Source: M3007 sp031425155 (GTDB lineage: Bacteria; Bacteroidota; Bacteroidia; Chitinophagales; Saprospiraceae). From it: a DNA stretch of 64,000 nt. The first letter of the stretch is position 1. The number at the start of each line of letters is the position of its first letter. Below are positions 17,682-25,694 of the stretch, piece by piece. Made by a program: the position numbers and the translations under genes. The notes under the pieces were generated by a model. It did not search any database. It had not been told where the DNA came from and worked only from the letters and a program-made list of their open reading frames with translations. The stretch spans positions 62,001-126,000 of the forward strand of contig JANPIV010000012.1 in assembly GCA_031425155.1 (NCBI GenBank), in the 5' to 3' direction.

Positions 17682-20045
17682 ATGCTACCCAACTACATCA
17701 AACTCACCCTGCGCCACCTCCAACGCAATGGCCGTTACCTGCTCATCAACGTGTTGGGGCTCGGCTTCGCGCTGGGTTTCTGCATTCTGGCTTACCTGAA
17801 TTACCAGTTTGCCCACACCTACGACCATTGGCACCGCGATGCCAACCGCATCGTGCGGGTCGAGCTGGTGAAAGCCAACGGCGAACCCTACGGCATTTGC
17901 CCGGCGGCCCTCGGTCCGGCGGCAGCAGCAGACTTGTCGGGCGTGGAAGCGCAATGTCGCTATGATTCAAGGGGTACGGTGGTAAAACGCGGCGACGCGG
18001 TATTCAACGAACCATTTCACTTTGCCGACGAAAATTTCTTCCAATTCTTTGATTTTGAAACAGTGGCCGGTAGTCTCGATCTGCGCGACCGCAGCAAAGT
18101 GGTGATCGAGGAAGAAACCGCTAAAAAGTATTTCGGCGCGGAAAATCCCATCGGCCAAACCCTGCTTTTTTATGCCGATACCGATCAAAAACTGCCCCTG
18201 ACCGTCGGCGGGGTGGTGAAAAGCATTCCGCTCAATTCCAGCCTGCGTTTTAAATTCATCACCCATTTAGACAACCAGTTTGAAGGCCCCAAACCAGTGG
18301 ACTATGTCGGCTGGAAATGGGTGGTGGATGCCGTGTTTTTGAAATTAAAAAATGCCAGCGATGAGCCCGCCACGCTGGCTGGTTTGCAACGCTACGTGGC
18401 ACCCGCCAACACCGCCCGCCCCGACTGGACGGCCGGTGCTTATCGCCTCGAACGCTTCCGCGAAATGGCCCTCGACAGCCGCCCGCTGCGCAACAACGGG
18501 CTCTGGCAAGGCGTGCCGCCAGCAGCAGTGTGGGGCAATGTAACGATGGCCGTGCTGCTGTTGCTCACCGCCGCGCTCAACTTCGCTAACATGACCATCG
18601 CCGTCTGCAATCGCCGCCTCCGCGAAATGGGCGTACGCAAAGTGATGGGCGGCACCCGTTTTCAACTCATGCGCCAACTGCTCGGCGAAAGCCTGATCGT
18701 CGTCATGCTGGCCGCCGGACTCGGTATGTTATTAGCCTATCCCATCACGGAATGGTTTAATTCTACGTGGAAATTTACTGACTTTCAGGTGGACTATACC
18801 AACCCGTATTTGCTGGCTTATATTGCTGGTGCTGTGTTACTTACCACCTTGTTGGCCGGCAGTTATCCGGCGTTTTACATCTCTTCTTTCCGTCCGTCGA
18901 GCATTTTTCGCGGCGGCGTATTATTTGGCGGCAGCAATATTTTCAGCAGCATCATGATGGGCCTGCAAGTGACCATTTCCATCGTCGCGGTGGTGACCGG
19001 CGTGAGTTTTGCCCGCAATGCCGAGTTCAATCGTCACGCCGACATTGGCTTCGATTATCAACCGATTTTGCAGGCCTGGCTGCCCTCCGAATCCGATTAT
19101 CGGCGTTTCAATGATGCGATACAGGATGTGCCAGGCGTGGTGTCCACGGCGGGTTCGCTGCATCTGCCCGGCTTTGGCTTCAATATGATTGATTTCAAAT
19201 GGCAGGGCGAAGGGCAGGAAGCACTGTTGTATCAGGTCAGCAGCGATTTACCCGCGCTCATGGGTATGCGGCTGGCGCAAGGTACCTGGGCAGCACCGGC
19301 GGTGGATACCACACCTTCTAACGAAGTGATTGTTAATCAAACCTTTGTACGCCAAATCGGCGGCAATGGCAACGTCATCGGGCAGGAAATAATCGTTCAG
19401 AAACGTACCGTGCGCATCGCGGGCGTAGTGTCCGATTTTATGACCAACAACCCGTTTATGCCCATCGGTGCGGCGGTACTGCAACCCGTCCCCATCCGCA
19501 ACTGGCGACGTTGCGTCATAAGGACCGCCAGCGTAGAGCAGCAACCGCAGATCATGGCCGCCCTCGAAAGCAAATGGAAACAACTTTTCCCTTACACGCC
19601 CTTCAACGTCGGTTACCAAAACGAGATGTTGCGCGAAGCCATCGAAGCCTCCGATAATGTAGCCACCAGCATGGTGGGCTTTGCCGGGGTGGCTATTCTG
19701 CTCAGTATCACCGGGTTATTTTCGCTGGTCTCACTCAATGTGCTGCGCCGGATGCGCGAAGTGGCCGTCCGTCGGGTGCTGGGTGCTTCGGCTCGCGAGG
19801 TCGGTTGGGCACTGAACAAGAGTTACATCTGGATTTTCCTCTTCGCCGTCATATTGGGCTGTTTCGCCGGTCGCTTTTTGGCCAGCCAGCTGATGGATAG
19901 TATTTTCAAGATCAATATTGGGGTACAACCCGCCGCGCTGGTATACAGCACTTTCGGGGTGCTGGCCGTGGCCGCAGCGACGATTGGTCTGAAACTCTGG
20001 CAGACGCTACGGGTGAATCCGGCGGAGGTGCTGCGGGGGGAGTGA
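17682..20045 (+). CDS. Orphan ABC transporter permease, MacB-PCD/FtsX twice (subgroup a)
   Basis: 787 residues, MLPNYIKLTLRHLQRNGRYLLINVLG at the start. Periplasmic core 1 has the subgroup-a hallmark GICPAALGPAAAADLSGVEAQCRYDSRG (compare GVCPLPVA...ASVRWDSRG in 473 and GTCPASLTEA...TRIDSRG in 30319). FtsX module 1 loop: RRLREMGVRKVMGGTRFQL. Module 2 loop: RMREVAVRRVLGASAREVG. It ends NPAEVLRGE. It has no control region of its own. It follows 15119 by 181 bp across the palindrome-bounded low-complexity stretch and is probably read from the same promoter, pairing a subgroup-b with a subgroup-a protein. Confidence 0.92.
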   Translation: MLPNYIKLTLRHLQRNGRYLLINVLGLGFALGFCILAYLNYQFAHTYDHWHRDANRIVRVELVKANGEPYGICPAALGPAAAADLSGVEAQCRYDSRGTVVKRGDAVFNEPFHFADENFFQFFDFETVAGSLDLRDRSKVVIEEETAKKYFGAENPIGQTLLFYADTDQKLPLTVGGVVKSIPLNSSLRFKFITHLDNQFEGPKPVDYVGWKWVVDAVFLKLKNASDEPATLAGLQRYVAPANTARPDWTAGAYRLERFREMALDSRPLRNNGLWQGVPPAAVWGNVTMAVLLLLTAALNFANMTIAVCNRRLREMGVRKVMGGTRFQLMRQLLGESLIVVMLAAGLGMLLAYPITEWFNSTWKFTDFQVDYTNPYLLAYIAGAVLLTTLLAGSYPAFYISSFRPSSIFRGGVLFGGSNIFSSIMMGLQVTISIVAVVTGVSFARNAEFNRHADIGFDYQPILQAWLPSESDYRRFNDAIQDVPGVVSTAGSLHLPGFGFNMIDFKWQGEGQEALLYQVSSDLPALMGMRLAQGTWAAPAVDTTPSNEVIVNQTFVRQIGGNGNVIGQEIIVQKRTVRIAGVVSDFMTNNPFMPIGAAVLQPVPIRNWRRCVIRTASVEQQPQIMAALESKWKQLFPYTPFNVGYQNEMLREAIEASDNVATSMVGFAGVAILLSITGLFSLVSLNVLRRMREVAVRRVLGASAREVGWALNKSYIWIFLFAVILGCFAGRFLASQLMDSIFKINIGVQPAALVYSTFGVLAVAAATIGLKLWQTLRVNPAEVLRGE

Positions 20046-20058
20046 GGTACACGTCTCG

Positions 20059-20204
20059 TTTTGTCATCCTGTCGGGAACCGTCCACGTTTTAGGACACGC
20101 CACGGCGTACACCGCGATGTGGACGGGTCCCGACAGGATGACAAAACGCGGCGAACACCGTGGCGTGTTCTACGACGTGGACGGTTCCCGACAGGATGAC
20201 AAAA
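20059..20204. repeat. Palindromic repeat with TTTTGTCATCCTGTCGGGA arms
   Basis: The left arm from 20059 reads TTTTGTCATCCTGTCGGGA, then ACCGTCCACG and GGACACGCCACGG. The right arm ending at 20204 is its near-perfect complement. A third internal copy of CGACAGGATGACAAAAC lies at 20131-20147, suggesting two overlapping insertions or an internal duplication. Confidence 0.8.
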
Positions 20205-20219
20205 CACGGCACCCCGCCC

Positions 20220-20326
20220 CGTCCGTCCCCGCACACCCACTGTCCGAAAACGAACAAATTCCGCACCACCAAACTTTCATAATTCCCTGAAAATCAAACC
20301 CTAATCATTCCGGCATGAACTGTGGA
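20220..20326 (+). promoter_or_regulatory. Double-dyad, sigma-54-like control region, copy 3 (permease 20365)
   Basis: Dyad 1 CGTCCG-TCCC-CGCACA (20220-20235); dyad 2 TGTCCG-AAAA-CGAACA (20241-20256), 21 bp apart. AATCAA at 20292-20297. CCGGCATGAACTGTGGA has GG at 20312-20313, 71 nt from dyad 2 and 20 nt from AATCAA. The -24 half resembles sigma-54; the -12 half is TGTGG. Confidence 0.7.
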
Positions 20327-20364
20327 GGGTAAATCAAGTTGGCCAGCCACCAACCTGCACTACC

Positions 20365-22833
20365 ATGATCAGAAACTATTTCATTCTCGCCCTCCGCAAC
20401 TTCCGCAAAAACAAGTTCTTCTCCGGCATCAACATCTTTGGGCTGTCGGTCGGCCTGGCTTGCTGTATGCTCATCAGCCTGTACCTGTTCGAGGAAATGC
20501 ACTACGATCAGCATCATCCGCGGGCGGCTGATCTGTGGCAGGTAGGGACCACGTTCATCAAACCACAGGAGACCGGCGAGGACCGCGAGCGGGCGACCTT
20601 CAATACGCCTGCGCCACTGGCCGGTGCGTTGCAGCGGGTATTTCCTGAAATAGAAAAAACGACGCGTTTACAGCAGGTGTTTGACCGGGAAAAGACGCTG
20701 CTGCGTTCCATCGAAGGCGGAGTGGTACAAAAGGCCATCAATGAACCCAAAGGCTACTTCGCCGATTCCACCTACTTCGATTTATTTCCCGCTGAATTTC
20801 TGGAAGGCAATCCGGCGCAGGCCCTGAATGCCCCGCAGTCGGTGGTGCTGTCGGAAAATGTGGCCCGCAAACTCTTTGGCAACCAATCCGCTTACGGGCG
20901 TACGGTACGCATCAGCAACAACTGGTTTGAAACGGGCGACCTGGATTTTCAGGTGACCGGCGTGTTCCGTCCGTCGAAGGCACCGAGTCAGTTGGATGGG
21001 CATTTTCTGATGTCATATTCCGGGGAGTTGAGCAAATTTATCGGACAAACCACCGATCTGGCGACCAATAATATGTTCGCGACATACTTGCTGCTGCGGC
21101 CCGGCTCCGATGGCAAGGCATTGGAAGCAAAACTGCCCGCTTTTATAGCCCAATATGCCTCCGCTGACCTGAAAGCGCGGGGTTTTCACAAAAAACAGTT
21201 CCTGGTGTCGGTACCCGACGTGCATTTGTCGGGTGTAAAAGTGGGGGACGAGGTCATCGGCGGCAACCGCACTTACCTGTATATTCTGGGCTGCATTGCA
21301 CTGTTTACATTGCTGATTGCCTGCGTCAATTTTATGAACCTCTCCACGGCGCGTTCGGCGCAACGGGCCAGCGAAGTAGGTGTCCGCAAATCCATCGGTG
21401 CTACCAAAGCAAATTTGGTGGGCCAGTTTTTGGGAGAATCGCTGCTGATTTCACTGGTTTCGTTTGTCCTGGCCCTGGCTTTCGTGTGGGCGGGGCTACC
21501 GGCTTTCAATCGCCTGGCCGAGCGGGATTTATCTTTTTCATTATTACAAAATCCGTTGCTCTACGCTGGATTTGGTGTATTGGCCCTGGGAACTGGCTTG
21601 CTGGCGGGACTGTACCCGGCTTTTTATTTATCTTCGTTCCGGCCCGTGGAAGTGCTGAAAGGGAAGTTGGTGAACAGCCTGTCGGCAACGTTCTTGCGCA
21701 AAGGCCTGGTGGTGTTCCAGTTTGTCATTTCTGCCGGACTGATCCTGGCCTCGCTGGTGATTTCTACCCAAATGAAGTATTTACAGTCCACGGATCTGGG
21801 TTTTTATAAAGACCAGCAGATCGTGTTGCCGCTGCTCAGCAAAGCGGCACTGGCGGCTTATGAACCGTTGAAAAAAGCGTTGCAGGAAGATAGCCGTATT
21901 ACCGATGCCGGTGCTTCGCAATACTACCCCGGCATTATGAATCCCTCCGACGTAGGGTTTATACGAGAAGGCCAGGCGGTGGAACAGTCAGTGATGACCC
22001 GCCGCAACTGGGTGGACGATGGTTTCCTGACCACGCTCGGCATTCAGCCGGTGGCCGGGCGACTGTTCTCGTCGGAATTTCCGACCGATTCGGTGTCCAA
22101 AGTTATCTTGAATGAAATGGCGGTAAAAAAACTGGGTTTTGCCTCGTCGGAGGCTTCCATTGGGCAACCAATCATGTATAACTGGAAGGGTAAACTTTAT
22201 AAGTATGAAATACTTGGCGTGGTCAGGGATTTCCATTTTCAAGACTTGCATGAGCCTATTGCGCCCTATTGCTTTCACCGTAATAACGACCCAAACTACA
22301 ACTACCTGCTGGCCCGCGCTAATGCGACGGATATGCAGCCCTTGCTCGCTTCCATCGAGGCTATTTGGCATCGTTTGGTGCCTGGCGAACCATTTGAATA
22401 CACTTTCCTGGAGGATGATTTCCAGAAAAACTATAAGGCCGACCGCCAGATGGCCGCGTTGGTGGGTACTTTTACGGGCATTGCCATTTTGATTTCCTGC
22501 CTCGGATTGTTTGGGTTGGCCGCTTTCGCGGCGGAAAGACGGACTAAGGAAATTGGTGTGCGTAAAGTGCTGGGGGCCAGCGTGGCGGGTATCACAGGTT
22601 TGCTGACCAAAGACTTCCTGAAACTGGTCATTATTGCCATTCTCATCGCTTCGCCGCTGGCCTGGTGGATGATGCACAAGTGGTTGCAGGATTTCGCCTA
22701 TCGTATTGAGATTCAATGGTGGATGTTCGCGCTGACGGGTTTGGCCGCTGTGTTGATCGCATTTCTGACGGTTAGTTTCCAAAGCATAAAAGCCGCACTG
22801 GCGAACCCGGTTAAATCATTGCGCAGCGAGTAG
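20365..22833 (+). CDS. Orphan ABC transporter permease, MacB-PCD/FtsX twice (subgroup c)
   Basis: 822 residues, the longest but one of the set, starting MIRNYFILALRNFRKNKFFSG. FtsX module 1: RSAQRASEVGVRKSIGATKANLVGQFLGES and GLYPAFYLSSFRPVEVLKG. Module 2: RRTKEIGVRKVLGASVAGITGLLTKDFLKLV, ending VKSLRSE. Relative to 15119 the extra length is mainly in the two periplasmic cores (for example GVVQKAINEPKGYFADSTYFDLFPAEFLEGN). First gene of a probable three-permease unit (20365, 23008, 25695) driven by the control region just upstream. The stop codon is followed by TGTATTTTTCAACACAA, a 3' sequence shared with two neighbours. Confidence 0.92.
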   Translation: MIRNYFILALRNFRKNKFFSGINIFGLSVGLACCMLISLYLFEEMHYDQHHPRAADLWQVGTTFIKPQETGEDRERATFNTPAPLAGALQRVFPEIEKTTRLQQVFDREKTLLRSIEGGVVQKAINEPKGYFADSTYFDLFPAEFLEGNPAQALNAPQSVVLSENVARKLFGNQSAYGRTVRISNNWFETGDLDFQVTGVFRPSKAPSQLDGHFLMSYSGELSKFIGQTTDLATNNMFATYLLLRPGSDGKALEAKLPAFIAQYASADLKARGFHKKQFLVSVPDVHLSGVKVGDEVIGGNRTYLYILGCIALFTLLIACVNFMNLSTARSAQRASEVGVRKSIGATKANLVGQFLGESLLISLVSFVLALAFVWAGLPAFNRLAERDLSFSLLQNPLLYAGFGVLALGTGLLAGLYPAFYLSSFRPVEVLKGKLVNSLSATFLRKGLVVFQFVISAGLILASLVISTQMKYLQSTDLGFYKDQQIVLPLLSKAALAAYEPLKKALQEDSRITDAGASQYYPGIMNPSDVGFIREGQAVEQSVMTRRNWVDDGFLTTLGIQPVAGRLFSSEFPTDSVSKVILNEMAVKKLGFASSEASIGQPIMYNWKGKLYKYEILGVVRDFHFQDLHEPIAPYCFHRNNDPNYNYLLARANATDMQPLLASIEAIWHRLVPGEPFEYTFLEDDFQKNYKADRQMAALVGTFTGIAILISCLGLFGLAAFAAERRTKEIGVRKVLGASVAGITGLLTKDFLKLVIIAILIASPLAWWMMHKWLQDFAYRIEIQWWMFALTGLAAVLIAFLTVSFQSIKAALANPVKSLRSE

Positions 22834-22837
22834 TGTA

Positions 22838-22872
22838 TTTTTCAACACAAAAGGCACAAAAGAAGACAAAAG
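22838..22872. repeat. TTTTTCAACACAAAAGGCAC repeat (half of the palindrome at 28128)
   Basis: The sequence TTTTCAACACAAAAGGCACA followed by AAAGAAGACAAAAG matches the left arm and inner part of the 28128-28229 inverted repeat. Here only one arm is present, placed straight after the permease stop codon. Confidence 0.7.
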
Positions 22873-22890
22873 TACAGTCATGTACCTTTT

Positions 22891-22935
22891 ATAAAAGCGG
22901 CACTGGCGAATCCGGTCAAAGCATTGCGGAGCGAG
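22891..22935 (+). pseudogene. Orphaned 3' tail of a subgroup-c permease gene
   Basis: Fifteen codons read IKAALANPVKALRSE, the terminal residues of subgroup-c permeases, 58 bp after the intact copy that ends the gene at 20365. The stop codon is gone: the frame runs on into a TACCGGC...GCCGGTA repeat (22940-22963) and to the start of the gene at 23008. It looks like the scar of an unequal crossover or of a lost permease gene. Confidence 0.75.
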
Positions 22936-22939
22936 AAAG

Positions 22940-22963
22940 TACCGGCAGATGAACCCGCCGGTA
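22940..22963. repeat. TACCGGC...GCCGGTA dispersed repeat, short form
   Basis: TACCGGCAGATGAACCCGCC followed by GGTA; the right half equals the TGAACCCGCCGGTA end of the 22-bp repeat at 13424-13445. It follows the orphaned permease tail and precedes the gene at 23008. Confidence 0.7.
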
Positions 22964-23007
22964 CATTTTTTTGCAACCTTTTACAACCGACCACACTCCA
23001 TAGTTTT

Positions 23008-25398
23008 ATGCTAAGCACCTATCTGAAACTCTCGCTGCGTTCCCTCTGGAAAAACCTGTTGTTCACCTCCCTGAACGTGTTGGGGCTGGCCCTCGGCATG
23101 ACCGTCTCCCTGCTCCTGTTTCTGCATGTGCGGCAGGAACTCTCCTTCGATGATTATCACAGCAAGGCCAATCGCATTCACCGGGTCATCCTGAACACCT
23201 TTTTTGAAGGCAGCGCACCGGAGCAAATGGCCAACGCGCCCAATGCGGTCGGCCCGGCTTTGAAAGATCAAATTCCAGCAGTGGAGGCTTCCGCGCGTTT
23301 GCTGAAACACGAGTTTGGCAACTCCGCCTCCATCCAGGCCGGTGATAAAAAACTGGTGGAAGAAAATCTGTATTGGGCCGATCCTGCCCTGTTCGACATC
23401 TTTGATGTGCAGGCCGTGGCGGGCGATCTGCACACGGCTTTAACCCAACCCAATACAGTAGCGATGAGCCGCTCGGCGGCGGTACGCTATTTTGGTACGG
23501 CCAATCCTGTCGGGCAGACCATCCGCATTGACCGCATGCCACCCCTCGAAGTAAGGGCGGTGTACGAGGATTTTCCGGGTAATTCCACGCTGGATGCCGA
23601 CATTTTAGGCTCCTTTCTTTCGGTGAAATGGGCCAATAAACAAATGACGTGGAGCAATGCCAGTTTTGAAACCTGGCTGCTGCTCGGCCCCGATGCGAAC
23701 CGCCAGCAAGTGGAACAACAAATGGCCACGGTGCTGAACGCGAACGTGCCCCACGACGACCAGTGGTTTTCCCTGTGGTTGCAGCCGCTGCAAGACGTGC
23801 ATTTGTATTCCTCGGAGATGCGGAACAATTATTCCACGCGTTTGGGTGACCCAAAACAAGTCGGGATTCTGGGCGCGCTGGCTCTGGTCGTGTTGCTGCT
23901 GGCTTGTTTCAACTACATGAATCTGGCGACCGCGCGGTCGCAATTACGCTTCCGGGAAGTGGGAATCAATAAGACGATGGGCGCTTCCAAAAGCCAGTTG
24001 GCGACCCGTTTTTATGCCGAAACCGGCGTGATGGTCGGCGTTTCGCTGCTGCTGGCGTTGGCTATGCTGGCCCTGTGCCTGCCCATGTTCAACCAACTGG
24101 CCGGAGCACACCTGAGCCGACGGTCTTTATTTATGCCGGAAACAGTACTCGCAGTTTTGGGCATTGGCGCGGTGGTCACTTTGTTCGCCGGTTCTTACCC
24201 TGCCATATTTTTGGCTTCTTTTTCCCCTAAAAATTTACTGCAAACTACCTTTCGTAAAGATGCCGGGGCCGGTTGGTTACGCCGTTCGCTGGTGACGGCC
24301 CAGTTTGCCGCGTCCGTGGTGCTGATTATTGGCACCATCGTCCTGTATCGCCAAATGCAGTATATTCAGCAGAAAAAACTCGGTTTTGAGCCCGAACAAG
24401 TGGTGGCACTGACGACTTCCGGCGCGGAAAATCTGCTGCAAATTGACGCTTTGACCCAGGGTGCCCGTAATCTGAGCAGCGTAAAAGCCGTCTGTCGGGC
24501 ACAAACGTATCCGGGCGGACGACCGAGTGGGCGGAGTGTGTATCGGCCCAACGACCAAAACAATGGCCTCGAATTATGGACCAACCGCACGACGGCGGGT
24601 TTTGAAAATGTGCTCGGCATCCGGTTGCTGGCGGGAAAGTCGCTGCCCGAAAAATTGCCCGACGACACCATCGTGCACGTCATACTGAACAAGACCGCCG
24701 TGGATTTCCTGGGTTATCCTCCGGAGGAAGCCATCGGCAAAAAAGTGGATTGCCAGTTGGGGGATAATGCGTTCATTACCGGCGTAATGGCGGATTTTCA
24801 CTCCGAATCGCTGCATCGGTCCATTTCGGCTTATGCTTTTCACGATGCCGACACCGAAAGGGCGCGTTTTCTTTTGGTCAAAATGAACACCAGCAATTTG
24901 CCGGAAACCATGCGCCAGTTGGAGCAGGTTTTTCGGGAAGCCCTACCACAATCGGCCTTTGAATTCCGGTTTCTGGACGACCATCTCCAGTCGCTTTATA
25001 GCAGCGATCAGCGCACGGCCCGCGTGACCTTCATTTTTTCCATGTTGTCTATTTTGGTTTCCTGTCTCGGTCTGTTTGGGCTGGTGGCTTTCGCCGCCGA
25101 ACAGCGTCGCAAAGAAATCGGCGTTCGGCGGATACTGGGTGCATCGGTGGCTTCGGTGGTGGCCCTGTTGAGTCAGGATTTCCTGAAACTGGTGCTGGTG
25201 GCCTTCCTCATTGCCGTGCCGCTGGCCTGGTGGGGACTGAACAAATGGTTGCAGGATTTTGCCTATCGCATTGATATTCAATGGTGGATGTTCGTAGCGG
25301 CGGGTTCAGCGGCCGTAGTAATCGCGCTTTTAACGATCAGTTTCCAAAGTATAAAAGCCGCGCTGGCAAATCCGGTCAAATCATTGCGCAGCGAGTAA
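23008..25398 (+). CDS. Orphan ABC transporter permease, MacB-PCD/FtsX twice (subgroup c)
   Basis: 796 residues from ATG at 23008 (MLSTYLKLSLRSLWKNLLF aligns with paralogue N-termini; the 28 preceding in-frame codons derive from the orphaned tail and repeat). FtsX module 1: RSQLRFREVGINKTMGASKSQLATRFYAE, where Asn replaces the usual Arg of the VRK motif. Module 2: RRKEIGVRRILGASVASVVALLSQDFLKLV. Last ~50 residues (AYRIDIQWWMFVAAGSAAVV...VKSLRSE) nearly identical to the partial gene at window start. Middle gene of the 20365-25695 unit; followed directly by a CGTCGAAC-CCC-GTTCGACG hairpin and a MITE-like element, which may attenuate expression of 25695. Confidence 0.92.
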   Translation: MLSTYLKLSLRSLWKNLLFTSLNVLGLALGMTVSLLLFLHVRQELSFDDYHSKANRIHRVILNTFFEGSAPEQMANAPNAVGPALKDQIPAVEASARLLKHEFGNSASIQAGDKKLVEENLYWADPALFDIFDVQAVAGDLHTALTQPNTVAMSRSAAVRYFGTANPVGQTIRIDRMPPLEVRAVYEDFPGNSTLDADILGSFLSVKWANKQMTWSNASFETWLLLGPDANRQQVEQQMATVLNANVPHDDQWFSLWLQPLQDVHLYSSEMRNNYSTRLGDPKQVGILGALALVVLLLACFNYMNLATARSQLRFREVGINKTMGASKSQLATRFYAETGVMVGVSLLLALAMLALCLPMFNQLAGAHLSRRSLFMPETVLAVLGIGAVVTLFAGSYPAIFLASFSPKNLLQTTFRKDAGAGWLRRSLVTAQFAASVVLIIGTIVLYRQMQYIQQKKLGFEPEQVVALTTSGAENLLQIDALTQGARNLSSVKAVCRAQTYPGGRPSGRSVYRPNDQNNGLELWTNRTTAGFENVLGIRLLAGKSLPEKLPDDTIVHVILNKTAVDFLGYPPEEAIGKKVDCQLGDNAFITGVMADFHSESLHRSISAYAFHDADTERARFLLVKMNTSNLPETMRQLEQVFREALPQSAFEFRFLDDHLQSLYSSDQRTARVTFIFSMLSILVSCLGLFGLVAFAAEQRRKEIGVRRILGASVASVVALLSQDFLKLVLVAFLIAVPLAWWGLNKWLQDFAYRIDIQWWMFVAAGSAAVVIALLTISFQSIKAALANPVKSLRSE

Positions 25399-25417
25399 CG
25401 TCGAACCCCGTTCGACG
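25399..25417 (+). terminator. CGTCGAAC-CCC-GTTCGACG hairpin directly after stop codon
   Basis: Identical to the hairpin at 17501-17519, again starting on the first base after TAA. No U-tract. Confidence 0.5.
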
Positions 25418-25460
25418 ACCTGCATTGCACAGCAAATAGTGTATTTTTCAACACAAACAT

Positions 25461-25670
25461 GAGTCATCCCGAATTTATCAACCCACGATTTTAATCGTGG
25501 GAATGCGCTAAAATAGGAGATATGTAACCGTTTTAACGGTTTATAAGAGGAGGCTAGGAGTATAAAAACGGTTAAAACCGTTCCTAACTCACATTAGCCT
25601 TTTTCCCACGATTAAAATCGTGGGTTGAAACGACCTCTCTTCGCCTTTTGCAAAAATTGGGATAATTCAT
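25461..25670. repeat. MITE-like element with CCCACGATTTTAATCGTGGG arms, copy 1
   Basis: Ends GAGTCATCCCGAATTT (25461) and ATTGGGATAATTCAT (to 25670). Inside, CCCACGATTTTAATCGTGGG (near 25482) and CCCACGATTAAAATCGTGGG (25605) are each self-palindromic and complementary to each other. Between them are ACCGTTTTAACGGT and ACGGTTAAAACCGT. The same structure, in opposite orientation, is at 56377-56588. It fills the 296-bp gap between the permeases at 23008 and 25695. Confidence 0.85.
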
Positions 25671-25694
25671 ATTTGTACTTTTTGTGTTTCAAAC

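Noticed and set aside
20240..20330. ECF-type promoter for the permeases
   Set aside because: The fixed GG-N10-G(C/A/G) geometry, upstream dyads and a canonical sigma-54 copy at 15079 fit sigma-54 better.
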